Positions 1 to 7,652 of a stretch of DNA of 30,342 bases are shown here, in pieces. A program made the position numbers and the translations under genes. Source of the stretch: an uncultured Oscillospiraceae bacterium (GTDB taxonomy: Bacteria > Bacillota > Clostridia > Oscillospirales > Oscillospiraceae); the NCBI GenBank assembly GCA_910588045.1, contig CAJUPS010000036.1:1-30342 (forward strand), written 5' to 3'. Below the pieces are notes generated by a model. That model had not been told where the DNA came from, made no database searches, and saw nothing but the letters and a program-made list of their open reading frames with translations. The stretch's first letter is position 1, and the number at the start of each line of letters is the position of its first letter.

Positions 1-3000
1 AGCCCTTGAGCACGCCTGCGTTGGCGCAGGTGCTCACCGCGTTGTTGTACCAGTCACCGGCGTTCACGTCGGAGAAGCTGTTCGTGGTGGACCAATTGGC
101 CTGGCGGTATTCATCCGTCATGAGACGGAAGAAGATCGTTGCGGCCTCGGCGCGGGTGATGTTCTTGAGCGGACGCACAGTGTCATCGTCATATCCGATG
201 ATGTATGCGAAGTGCTCCACATCGTTCAGGCCCACGGAGCCAGCCAGAGGCGTCTGGTCATCGGTGATCGTCGTGCCGGGTGTGGGTGTGGGAGTGGGCG
301 CCGGGGTACTCGGGGTGGGCGTCGAGGGGACGAAGCCGGGGTCGAAGGGCGGGTTGTAGGGCAGAGCGAAGCTTGCGGTGAAGGTGTAAGTGCTGCCGCC
401 GCGTACATTATTCAGTCCGCCCGCCAGTGTGGAGTTGTTCAAAGTACCCGTGAACCCAGGATTGGCAACGGCGGTGTGAGTCAGCTGCCAACCGGCAAAA
501 TAGTAATCGGTGTACAGCGTAGGTACAGCCAGGGAACCGGTGATGGTAACATTACCAGTTTCAGAGCTGCTCGGATTGATCGTCAGCACCTCAGCAGCGC
601 CGGTGACCGTACCGCCAGCCGTAGCCGTGTACACAACGAGTACCTGATACCGGTCGGCAATACCGTCGCCGGGCTCGCTGCCATTCGTGTCATTGCTGCC
701 GGTCCAGTTGTCCAGATCGTAGTAGACGTCTACCGTCTTTGCGGTATCGTTGACGACCTTGCCATCCGGATTTCTGAGCACATAGTGGTCCGTACCGCGG
801 GTTACATCATTAGCCGGGGTGACAGTTGCGGGATCCTTGACAGCGGTGCCGGGAACAGAGGTATCCGTCCCCGCCTGGTTGACGTAGTGGTACGTCACCT
901 GATACTCGCCATCGTTTTTCTGCCAGACGGCATACAGTGTGACTGTGCGGTCGGCATCTGTGATTTGCACAGATGCACCGGGCTTATACACTTCTGTGCC
1001 AGTCGCACTGGTTGCCCAGCCCTTGAACGTATGGTTTGCGCGGACCGGCGTCACGTCAGGAATCTGGATGCTGACAGTACCACTGCCGACAGCCGTTTGG
1101 GTTGTGGGCATCGAGGTCACACTATCGGTGGTGTTCGCATTGAAATTCAGCTGATAGGTGAACTCGGCCAGCTCGTAGGCAATGGTCACCGTGTAGCTGC
1201 CCTTGTCCGCAGCCGCAAAGGCTACATTCGGGGCAGTACCAGCATTGGTGACAGAGGCATTACTGCCGTCGGTGATGGAAACAGGATTAGTGGCGGCAAG
1301 AGCAAAGCTCTTGTTCACGCCGTTCACCTGCTTCTCAATGGGACCAGTCACAACGTTGAAAATGGTGACCTGACCATTGGAAATCTGCACCTCGCCGCTG
1401 GAGACCTGTTCGTCCGCGATAGTCTGAGCAGTACTATCCACGGTATAGGTATACTTACGGACAACCGTTACCGTGGCCTTGGGAGTGCCACAGATAATGT
1501 CGAACTTGAATCCGGCAGTGCCAGAGGGAGCAGTCCATGTCTCGGTCGTGCTGTCCCAGGTCAGTGTGATTTCCTTTGTGGCGGTTTCACCCTGCTTCAA
1601 GCTATGACCACTCGTGCTGCTGTTGTAATCAGCCACGTAATTGTCAGAAGCCGCCGTGACCTTGCAGGTAAACTTATCCGCCTCGGTACCTGTACCTGTT
1701 ACAGCGCCGATGGTGATGCCGTTCACAGCTGCGTCAGCTGCATACTTGGCATCTTCGTGCGCGGGAGCGATCTCCGCATTGACGCAGTCCAAAACGACAA
1801 CCGCATCGGCAGTAACATTGAGAATGCTGTACAGGTCCTTCTTCTCAGGAGCCTTGGGCGTCTTGGTGTACTGTGCGGTGTAGGTGATCACCGTAGTGCC
1901 GTTTTCCGTGGTTGTCGCAGGATCGGACCAATCCTTGAAGGTGTAAATGTACTTGGAAGTTGCTGTGTCGTCGGGATGCTTTAGCGTAGTAGTAGCAGCT
2001 CCCTTGTAGTCGGCCTTCGTAACCGTCTTGCACTTGGAAATCTGCTGTTCATCCAAAGTCTCTCCGCTGCCGGTATTGGCGGGAGTTGCTTCAGAAGCAG
2101 CATTCACCCACTTATAGGTGACCTTCGGCCCCACAATGCGGAGGGTCGGCACGTCAGTATCATTGGCAGTCCATGTTTTGGATGTGGCGTTCCAAGTAAA
2201 GGTCTTGGTGATCGTTGCATGATTGGGAGCAAGACTGTGATTATAACCAACTGTTGCGGACTCTGCGCTATTGTAGGCAGCAAGCCACTTGGAAGTGTCT
2301 ACAGTCAGCGTGCAGGTGTAGACACCAGAACCGTCAGAGGTTTCCTTAGGATCGCTGACTTTGCAGTAAGTGGCGTCGGTCAGTGCCCAAGTGTCCTTGT
2401 TGTGCGTACTGTTGTCATCGCAGACAACCTTGCCTGTCACGTTCAGCTGGCCCAGCTCGGGCTTGATGACATCCGGTTTATCATCATCGGGGTTTGTGTC
2501 GGTATCAAAACCGGAATCGTTACCCCAATAGTCGTCATCCCCATTACCGGAGGAGAAGGACAGCACACTGGCTGTGAGCAGGCTGACCTCTCCCGGCTGG
2601 GAAGCCGCAGGAGCCTTGTACCAGTTCGCCAGCGCCTTGGCATAGTTGGTCAGGTCAGCGCCGACAGTGGCCTTCACAACCTTTACGGTGTAGGTCAGAA
2701 CGACCACATCGTCCGGGTTAATGGGCTTATCGGTGATCTCCCAACCAAACACATAGCCATCGGCATAGCCGTCGTTATCGGAGTCGGTATTGCCGTGCTT
2801 CCACTCGATAGTCGCGGCCTGGGCAACTGCATCGTTTTTACCCTTGACCGTTGCCTTCACGCTGTCAATCTTGAGCAGCATTCGAGGCTCCTTGTCATCA
2901 GTAGTGGGCATCCGGTCCTTGATGGTGAGCTTCTCCACAGGCAGACCCGTCTTGTTGGTCACGGTGATCGTGTAGTTGACATCCCTGCCGTTGGCAACAA

Positions 3001-6000
3001 TGCGGGAGCTGATCTCCTTCTTGAGAGTCATATTTCCGGTCTGCACCGGCGCGGGAGGAGACTTTGCATCATCGTCCGCATCGGGCTCCGGTTCCAAAGT
3101 CGTGTTTTCCGGATCCCAGTTCTTCGTGACACTGGCTGTATTCTCGATCTTCTGGTCAGCGCCAGTCACTTCGGAAACCGTAGCCTCAATCACAAGGATG
3201 ACGGATTTGCTGGCAGCAAGATCGCCCAGCTTGTAATACTTGCTCTGAACAGGTGTTACGCTACTGCCCTTGCTGCCATCCACATTTTGGATATACGCCT
3301 CTCTGAACGTCAGCATGGAGCTCAGTTCATCTTTGACCACTACGTTCCTGGCAGTTGCCTCGGCGTCAGGGTTCGTCACCGTGATGACAAACTTCACCAC
3401 GTCATCTTTCTGCGCGGCTTTCTTGCCATCAGGAAGCACAATGGTCTTGGTGAGCTGGAGCTTCGTGGTATAGACGTTGTTGATCGTGATAGTGGGAGCG
3501 GTGCCCGGAGTGGTCGTACCAACGTCCGTGCCAACGTCGCTGAGTGCGCTTACGCCAGCGGCAGTGCCGATGGGCTTGCCGTTCACGGTCACGGTACCCA
3601 CAAGGTCCGTGCCAAGATCGCCGGTGGCGGTGACCTCCAAGGACTTGCCGGTGACCGCAGCGTTCCTCTCCGTCAAAGCGAGGTCCGCACCCTTGGGAAT
3701 CTCGATGTCCCAGGAGAGGGAAAGGGGATTGGTTTCCTTTTGCACATCCCGGGTGTTTTCATCAAGAGTTCCCGACGCAGTTCCAGCTGTGTATGCCAGC
3801 GCAAATTCTTCGGGAATTTTGTCTACGCCGGTGAAGATCTTGGTGATGACGATGGGGGTGGTTAGGGCAGAGTTATCCTTCCATGTAGCGGTGTAGACGA
3901 TAATATAAGAATCCTTACCATCTACTTTGATGGAATCCTCTGCTACTACTAATGTTTTGACCTCGGGGGACCAGCCGGTAAAGGTATAGCCATCGCGTTT
4001 AGGCTGGACCGTGCCATCAGTCAAGGTTTCGGTGCCCTTGTCAGCTGACCTGAAGGCGGGGGTGGAGTCGTTGACTTTCAGGCCACGAGTTTCCTGAGGG
4101 TCAAAGACGGTGTGGTCTGCGCCGTCGCGGTAAATGACAGTATAGGTGGGATTTTCAATATTCTGTTTGACTTCAAAACGTCTTACGTCATAGTAGATGC
4201 CCATTGAGTAAGTTTCATCATTTTCCCAGCTATACCCACAGACAACGGTATCCTTGCCGGAAGCAGTTCCAGCTGTAACACTGTAACCGCCAGTCCTGCT
4301 GTCGCTATTATTGGGTGTAACTATGACAAGATCCGCTTCGCTCTTGGGCGCAGCTTGTAGAGAAAAAGTAAAATTAGTGGGAACTGCGGAGCTGTATTGA
4401 TACATCCTCGTCTCATTCTGAGCTAATTCTACGGTTTCAACGGGATAAACATGAATATTGAACGTTTCAGTAATGTAGAAAAGAGAGTCATCAACAGTTG
4501 TGGTATATTCTACAATAACACTGCGGTTTCCGGTCGTATTGCTGCTGCTCACTGCATCAACGTAGAGCTCATTCCCCTCTGGATTTGTCACGTCCACTTT
4601 TGCAAGTCCATTGGTGCTGTCAGTTACAGTTAGAACGTCCAAATCTGCCGGGGTACCATCGTTGTTGTCCCACCCACGTACTAATCCAGCCACACTAGTC
4701 GCATCATTAGGAATATATATGTCGTTGGAAATGGAAAGCGAGTAGTCAGGTTCCTCATACCAAATTACTTGCCAGTTTTGATCTGTTTTGCTATTCCAGC
4801 GTTGCATATTTTTAGTTGCATAGCTGGAAATCCATTTCCAATTTGCTCCATCCCAATATGCGGCACCGTCAATAGCCATAAGCGCATGTGGCCCGTACTT
4901 GTATGCCTTATATGCTTGTAAAAGTTTTTCAGTATTCCAATCTAATTCATATTTGTATGGATAGCGGCTACTGGGTGCATTTTCTTCGGAACCGTCATTG
5001 GGAACGATTGTACCACCAGAAAAGTAATCTGCCGCCCTATACTCATGAAGCCAGTTTCCCTGATCAATGTAAATATGGTTCAGATAAGCAGTCGACCCAT
5101 AATAGTCACAAAGATAATACTGATCAAAACAACAAACATGAACTATTATGTTGCTTAAATCTGGTATAGAAGTAGGTTTCTTGCTAGGGTCAACTGGTGT
5201 AGGGTCAGGGTCCGTCTCACTGGTCCCATAGTTAGTAACTGTATAGTAGAACACGATATTCATAGGATACGTGCCCAAAGTGTCATGGGGATAGTACGCA
5301 GTACCGCCGACACAGATGGTCACACGACCAGCTCTGGTGCCCGGAGTGAAGGTAATGGGCAGCTCTCCGCTATTGGTGCTGCGGGGAACGTCAACTTTCA
5401 CAACATCAGTATCGTAGTAATCTACATAGACATTGTCCCATCTAGTCACCTTTACGGGTCCACTGAACCAATTACCGGTGGGCCAAACAGTGGGAGTACC
5501 TTTGTCGGTAATAGGACCGCCGTCCAACACGATGATGCCTTGGAACCAGTCGCCATACTCGTTAGCATTGTCAGCATTTTCAAATCCGGAATAGACAATG
5601 CGGGAGTTGTTGGTTGTGGGGGTCTCATCTGCCAACATTGCTCCGCCCGCAGGTAGAGTATCGCCATCTCCGTCCCCCTCGTCCTCACCGGTCAGCCTCA
5701 TCAGCATAGCGACAACCTGCTCGTCGTCATCCAATCCGGCGTCCTGCACCGCCACATAGGCGGCCATAGCGATTTCATACAGCGCGGCGTACTCCTCGGC
5801 ATTATCTTCAGTGACCTCACCGAAGGCCAGTACCGCCGCCGCTGCATCCAAAAACGCCTTGACCTCCTCGGGCACCTCGGGGGCCTGGTTCGCCCGGACC
5901 GTCTGGATTGCCGCCTGGATAGCGTCAACGGTTGCCAGAGCTGCGGCGACGTCCTCCCGCGCCTGGAGTTCTACGCCAAGTGCGGCGTACAAGGCCAGGA

Positions 6001-6505
6001 CATCGGAAACCTGGGCGTCAACCGCCTCGACGGTCTCCTCGGTGACCAAAACGGCCTCCGGCAGCGCCGCCACGGCGTCCAGGAACGCCTGGACCTCGGC
6101 GGGGACCTCGGGCTCCGCTGTTACGGGAGCGGTGCAGTTCCAGTAGCCCTCGACCACGACCCTGACGCACTCGTCGCCGTGCTCGTGATTGCAGGGCTGA
6201 CCCGCAACGGCGGGCGTATAGGCGCAGTCCTCCGCATGGGTGATCTCGCCCGTTACTTCGTTTGCCTCTGCGCCGCAGGTGCAGGGAATCTCCTCCACCG
6301 GCGCGGCATAGCCGCAGTCTGGGGTGTGCTCATGCTGGCAGTCGGGTTCTGTTACTGGGTCTACCCATGTGCACTGCCAGCCGTTCTGGTTGTGATCATG
6401 GCCGATGTCCTCTGCCATTGCCGTGATCGGCAGGAGGCTCAAGCACATGATCAGGGCCATGAACAATGCAAGTCCGCGCTTGCGTAAGTGCTTGTAAATT
6501 CTCAT
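1..6505 (-). CDS. Giant secreted SLH-domain surface protein (C-terminus cut by window)
   Basis: The frame runs open from ATG at 6505 to the window edge, giving 2168 residues without a stop. The start has a GAAAGGAAG Shine-Dalgarno at 6511-6520. Residues 1-31 form a signal peptide (KR-rich start, hydrophobic core, AMA-ED cleavage). Residues 45-120 are rich in Cys and His with HEHTPDCGY-type motifs, and 130-230 hold two Ala-rich helical repeats beginning PEVPAEV and PEVPEEV. Listeria-Bacteroides (InlB B-like) repeats ending in FTGW..YTATW and FKGWA..LYAVW lie near 781-876 and 1781-1864. Two DUF11-like modules lie near 1011-1132 and 1154-1301. A Pro/Thr linker near 2054-2082 precedes one full SLH domain (2089-2136) and the start of another. 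SLH domains bind pyruvylated wall polymer, so the protein is probably displayed on the cell wall as an adhesin or S-layer-associated protein. The ligand is unknown. The leader suggests c-di-GMP control. Confidence 0.93.
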   Translation of the reverse strand, partial: MRIYKHLRKRGLALFMALIMCLSLLPITAMAEDIGHDHNQNGWQCTWVDPVTEPDCQHEHTPDCGYAAPVEEIPCTCGAEANEVTGEITHAEDCAYTPAVAGQPCNHEHGDECVRVVVEGYWNCTAPVTAEPEVPAEVQAFLDAVAALPEAVLVTEETVEAVDAQVSDVLALYAALGVELQAREDVAAALATVDAIQAAIQTVRANQAPEVPEEVKAFLDAAAAVLAFGEVTEDNAEEYAALYEIAMAAYVAVQDAGLDDDEQVVAMLMRLTGEDEGDGDGDTLPAGGAMLADETPTTNNSRIVYSGFENADNANEYGDWFQGIIVLDGGPITDKGTPTVWPTGNWFSGPVKVTRWDNVYVDYYDTDVVKVDVPRSTNSGELPITFTPGTRAGRVTICVGGTAYYPHDTLGTYPMNIVFYYTVTNYGTSETDPDPTPVDPSKKPTSIPDLSNIIVHVCCFDQYYLCDYYGSTAYLNHIYIDQGNWLHEYRAADYFSGGTIVPNDGSEENAPSSRYPYKYELDWNTEKLLQAYKAYKYGPHALMAIDGAAYWDGANWKWISSYATKNMQRWNSKTDQNWQVIWYEEPDYSLSISNDIYIPNDATSVAGLVRGWDNNDGTPADLDVLTVTDSTNGLAKVDVTNPEGNELYVDAVSSSNTTGNRSVIVEYTTTVDDSLFYITETFNIHVYPVETVELAQNETRMYQYSSAVPTNFTFSLQAAPKSEADLVIVTPNNSDSRTGGYSVTAGTASGKDTVVCGYSWENDETYSMGIYYDVRRFEVKQNIENPTYTVIYRDGADHTVFDPQETRGLKVNDSTPAFRSADKGTETLTDGTVQPKRDGYTFTGWSPEVKTLVVAEDSIKVDGKDSYIIVYTATWKDNSALTTPIVITKIFTGVDKIPEEFALAYTAGTASGTLDENTRDVQKETNPLSLSWDIEIPKGADLALTERNAAVTGKSLEVTATGDLGTDLVGTVTVNGKPIGTAAGVSALSDVGTDVGTTTPGTAPTITINNVYTTKLQLTKTIVLPDGKKAAQKDDVVKFVITVTNPDAEATARNVVVKDELSSMLTFREAYIQNVDGSKGSSVTPVQSKYYKLGDLAASKSVILVIEATVSEVTGADQKIENTASVTKNWDPENTTLEPEPDADDDAKSPPAPVQTGNMTLKKEISSRIVANGRDVNYTITVTNKTGLPVEKLTIKDRMPTTDDKEPRMLLKIDSVKATVKGKNDAVAQAATIEWKHGNTDSDNDGYADGYVFGWEITDKPINPDDVVVLTYTVKVVKATVGADLTNYAKALANWYKAPAASQPGEVSLLTASVLSFSSGNGDDDYWGNDSGFDTDTNPDDDKPDVIKPELGQLNVTGKVVCDDNSTHNKDTWALTDATYCKVSDPKETSDGSGVYTCTLTVDTSKWLAAYNSAESATVGYNHSLAPNHATITKTFTWNATSKTWTANDTDVPTLRIVGPKVTYKWVNAASEATPANTGSGETLDEQQISKCKTVTKADYKGAATTTLKHPDDTATSKYIYTFKDWSDPATTTENGTTVITYTAQYTKTPKAPEKKDLYSILNVTADAVVVLDCVNAEIAPAHEDAKYAADAAVNGITIGAVTGTGTEADKFTCKVTAASDNYVADYNSSTSGHSLKQGETATKEITLTWDSTTETWTAPSGTAGFKFDIICGTPKATVTVVRKYTYTVDSTAQTIADEQVSSGEVQISNGQVTIFNVVTGPIEKQVNGVNKSFALAATNPVSITDGSNASVTNAGTAPNVAFAAADKGSYTVTIAYELAEFTYQLNFNANTTDSVTSMPTTQTAVGSGTVSIQIPDVTPVRANHTFKGWATSATGTEVYKPGASVQITDADRTVTLYAVWQKNDGEYQVTYHYVNQAGTDTSVPGTAVKDPATVTPANDVTRGTDHYVLRNPDGKVVNDTAKTVDVYYDLDNWTGSNDTNGSEPGDGIADRYQVLVVYTATAGGTVTGAAEVLTINPSSSETGNVTITGSLAVPTLYTDYYFAGWQLTHTAVANPGFTGTLNNSTLAGGLNNVRGGSTYTFTASFALPYNPPFDPGFVPSTPTPSTPAPTPTPTPGTTITDDQTPLAGSVGLNDVEHFAYIIGYDDDTVRPLKNITRAEAATIFFRLMTDEYRQANWSTTNSFSDVNAGDWYNNAVSTCANAGVLKG

Positions 6506-6523
6506 ATAATACTTCCTTTCTTT

Positions 6524-6546
6524 GGAAAATTCGGATCAGTGATCCG
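6524..6546 (-). promoter_or_regulatory. Small hairpin plus short T-tract between riboswitch and SLH start
   Basis: On the minus strand CGGATC-ACT-GATCCG (6532-6546) forms a perfect 6-bp stem followed by AATTTT. Its 5' arm shares 6544-6546 with the 3' closing arm of the neighbouring aptamer, so closing stem and hairpin could compete. It is short for a terminator, and an attenuator role is inference. Confidence 0.35.
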
Positions 6547-6639
6547 GCGGCTGGCTGACATGACGCAAAAATGCGTTTTAGTCCCTGTTAGCTTTGCGGA
6601 CCGTCTTTTCAGACGGGGTGCCGGTTTTCCAGCAGCCGG
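6544..6639 (-). promoter_or_regulatory. c-di-GMP-I (GEMM)-like aptamer, start-proximal copy
   Basis: Read on the minus strand, a closing stem CCGGCTGCTGG (6629-6639) pairs with CCAGCCGCCGG (6544-6554) at 10 of 11 positions. Inside are a perfect 6-bp hairpin CCGTCT-GAAA-AGACGG (6601-6616), then GCAAAGC (6591-6597), then AGGGACTAA, then the 3' block ATGTCAGCC. GAAA-capped hairpin, GCAAAGC, GGG.CTAA and AUG.CAGCC are the landmark order of the GEMM/c-di-GMP-I riboswitch. The usual GGGACGCAAAGC linker reads GGTCCGCAAAGC here and the GGCAAACC block is degenerate, so ligand or affinity may differ. It ends 38 nt before the SLH start codon. Confidence 0.62.
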
Positions 6640-6712
6640 GCTGACATAGTTCGTCGAAGCAGTCGGGTTTCCCCTTCTGCCTCTCCTCGCTCCACGAAGA
6701 TACTTCGTCGGG

Positions 6713-6795
6713 TCTTGGCAGAGGTCCCCTTGCGGGGTACGATACCTTAGTCCCCATTGCTTTGCAGTCCCACAGTTTCCCGTGGTTTGCCAAAA
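6713..6795 (-). promoter_or_regulatory. c-di-GMP-I (GEMM)-like aptamer, second copy
   Basis: On the minus strand GGCAAACC (6784-6791) is followed by ACGG-GAAA-CTGT, then GGGACTGCAAAGC (core GCAAAGC at 6759-6765), then GGGGACTAAGG, matching the GEMM order closely with one extra T in the linker. A closing stem TTTTGGCA (6788-6795) with TGCCAAGA (6713-6720) is possible. A CCCC-GCAA-GGGG hairpin lies in the second half. An alternative, longer fold uses ATGTCAGCCCGGCTGC (6632-6647), a better match to the canonical 3' block, closed by CCAGCGCAGC (6804-6813). The two folds cannot both form. Confidence 0.65.
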
Positions 6796-6814
6796 ATGGT
6801 TGTGCTGCGCTGGG

Positions 6815-6877
6815 TCAATTTGCGGACATTGCGGTCCGTGGCCCGCCCCGATGTGCCCCCGGGGCCGCCTGCTCCAT
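6815..6877 (-). CDS. Possible 20-aa leader peptide ORF
   Basis: Inside the SLH leader an ATG at 6877 lies 7 nt after AGGAGG and opens a 20-codon frame (MEQAAPGAHRGG...) ending in TGA at 6815-6817. A second ATG at 6883 is in frame but too close to the Shine-Dalgarno. The good ribosome site is the only support. The peptide has no recognisable motif and this may be chance in a GC-rich stretch. Confidence 0.2.
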   Translation of the reverse strand: MEQAAPGAHRGGPRTAMSAN

Positions 6878-6993
6878 GGGCATCCCTCCTCTTCTGCTTT
6901 ATAGTCGAGCTCCGTTTGGACGTATATACCACCCGACCCACCCCGAGAGTGCGGTGGAAACGGGAGTATACCCTTGCCAATTTACTGTGTTAT

Positions 6994-7045
6994 GGTTCTT
7001 CGCTATACCCTAGGCTTTGCGTCCTGATTATCTGCTATTGAAACC
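6994..7045 (-). promoter_or_regulatory. Short GEMM-core-like RNA element B
   Basis: On the minus strand GATAAT, GGACGCAAAGC (core at 7014-7020) and GGGTATAGC occur in this order within about 35 nt, flanked by complementary ends GGTT and AACC. The same three blocks recur in element A 60 nt upstream. The ACGCAAAGC block matches the c-di-GMP-I linker, but the GAAA hairpin and the GGCAAACC block are absent, so this is either a reduced variant aptamer or a different RNA. Confidence 0.4.
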
Positions 7046-7054
7046 GATGGAGAG

Positions 7055-7113
7055 GGCGCATTCTATGGCTATACCCATAGCTTTGCGTCCCAAAATTATC
7101 ACACACGTGCGCC
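7055..7113 (-). promoter_or_regulatory. Short GEMM-core-like RNA element A
   Basis: On the minus strand GGCGCA (7108-7113) pairs perfectly with TGCGCC (7055-7060). They enclose GATAAT, GGGACGCAAAGC (core at 7080-7086) and a perfect CTATGG/CCATAG hairpin containing GGGTATAG. It begins about 25 nt after the predicted transcription start. Its conserved blocks match element B, which points to a functional tandem RNA rather than chance. A variant c-di-GMP-I class (possibly that catalogued as c-di-GMP-I-UAU) comes to mind from memory only. Confidence 0.42.
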
Positions 7114-7142
7114 ACGGGGCATAGCGATAATAACCTACAATC

Positions 7143-7171
7143 ATTATAGCAACGGCTGCCACAAAATGCAA
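7143..7171 (-). promoter_or_regulatory. Sigma-A-type promoter of the SLH transcript
   Basis: TTGCAT (7166-7171) and TATAAT (7143-7148) are separated by exactly 17 nt on the minus strand. Transcription would start near 7136, giving a leader of roughly 630 nt that contains all four aptamer-like elements. A perfect -10 and ideal spacing make this the best promoter seen upstream of the SLH gene. Confidence 0.65.
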
Positions 7172-7472
7172 TACCCTTGTGAAATTCTGGACATAAAATT
7201 TTCGATGCTTGTCCATCTGCAAAATCTTTTGTTGGGGCTTGCCCTGCTGGGATTTTACATACATTGTATTACTACGATCAAAACGGATTTCTGTGAATTT
7301 CTTGAAAATCATCAAGCCCATTTGAACGATTTGCCAGCAGTATTTTATCTTTATTGAACAAGCTATGAAACTGTGATGCGTTTTTGACCCATTGCTTTTC
7401 TTTTACCTCCAGCGGCAAGCAATCCATTCTCTTCGCATATGCTTTATCATCTTAACTCTGGAGGTGTTTATT
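7172..7472. other. AT-rich divergent intergenic region
   Basis: This separates the SLH promoter (leftward) from the small ORF and recombinase (rightward). It is AT-rich and contains short open frames on both strands with no ribosome site or recognisable sequence. A promoter for the rightward genes must lie here, but no convincing sigma-A or sigma-E match was found. Confidence 0.5.
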
Positions 7473-7613
7473 TTGAAATCCCCCAATTTAGTGGTGACTT
7501 GTTCCTATACGGAAGACAACACTTTTCTAAAAGAAATCATTGAAAATTCTTTCAAGGCATTTCTAAAAAAAGAACTACAGAATGTTCCAAAATGGATGTG
7601 TAAAAGAGTGTAA
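7473..7613 (+). CDS. Small 46-aa protein upstream of recombinase
   Basis: A TTG start at 7473 lies 8 nt after GGAGG (about 7460-7464). The frame encodes 46 residues (start LKSPNLVVTCSY, end KWMCKRV) and stops 39 nt before the recombinase start. The sequence suggests a beta-strand followed by an amphipathic helix (DNTFLKEIIENSFKAFLKKEL). From memory, similar small Clostridia proteins often precede large serine recombinases. Position and size would suit a recombination directionality factor, as for the small skin-encoded factor of C. difficile, but no homology to that protein is claimed. An ATG at 7392 in frame is less likely, lacking a ribosome site. Confidence 0.55.
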   Translation: MKSPNLVVTCSYTEDNTFLKEIIENSFKAFLKKELQNVPKWMCKRV

Positions 7614-7652
7614 TGATAGTGATGAATGGCCGCTTATCTCAGGAGGGATGAT

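Noticed and set aside
212..3865. Two long plus-strand open frames opposite the SLH gene
   Set aside because: They lie antisense to recognisable SLH, DUF11 and Listeria-Bacteroides domains, lack ribosome sites and have no recognisable domains.
6994..7113. Calling elements A and B full c-di-GMP-I riboswitches
   Set aside because: They share the ACGCAAAGC core but lack the GAAA-capped hairpin and GGCAAACC block, so only core-like status is claimed.
7028..7321. 97-aa minus-strand frame upstream of the SLH gene
   Set aside because: It covers the promoter and RNA elements A and B, has no convincing ribosome site, and its product looks random.
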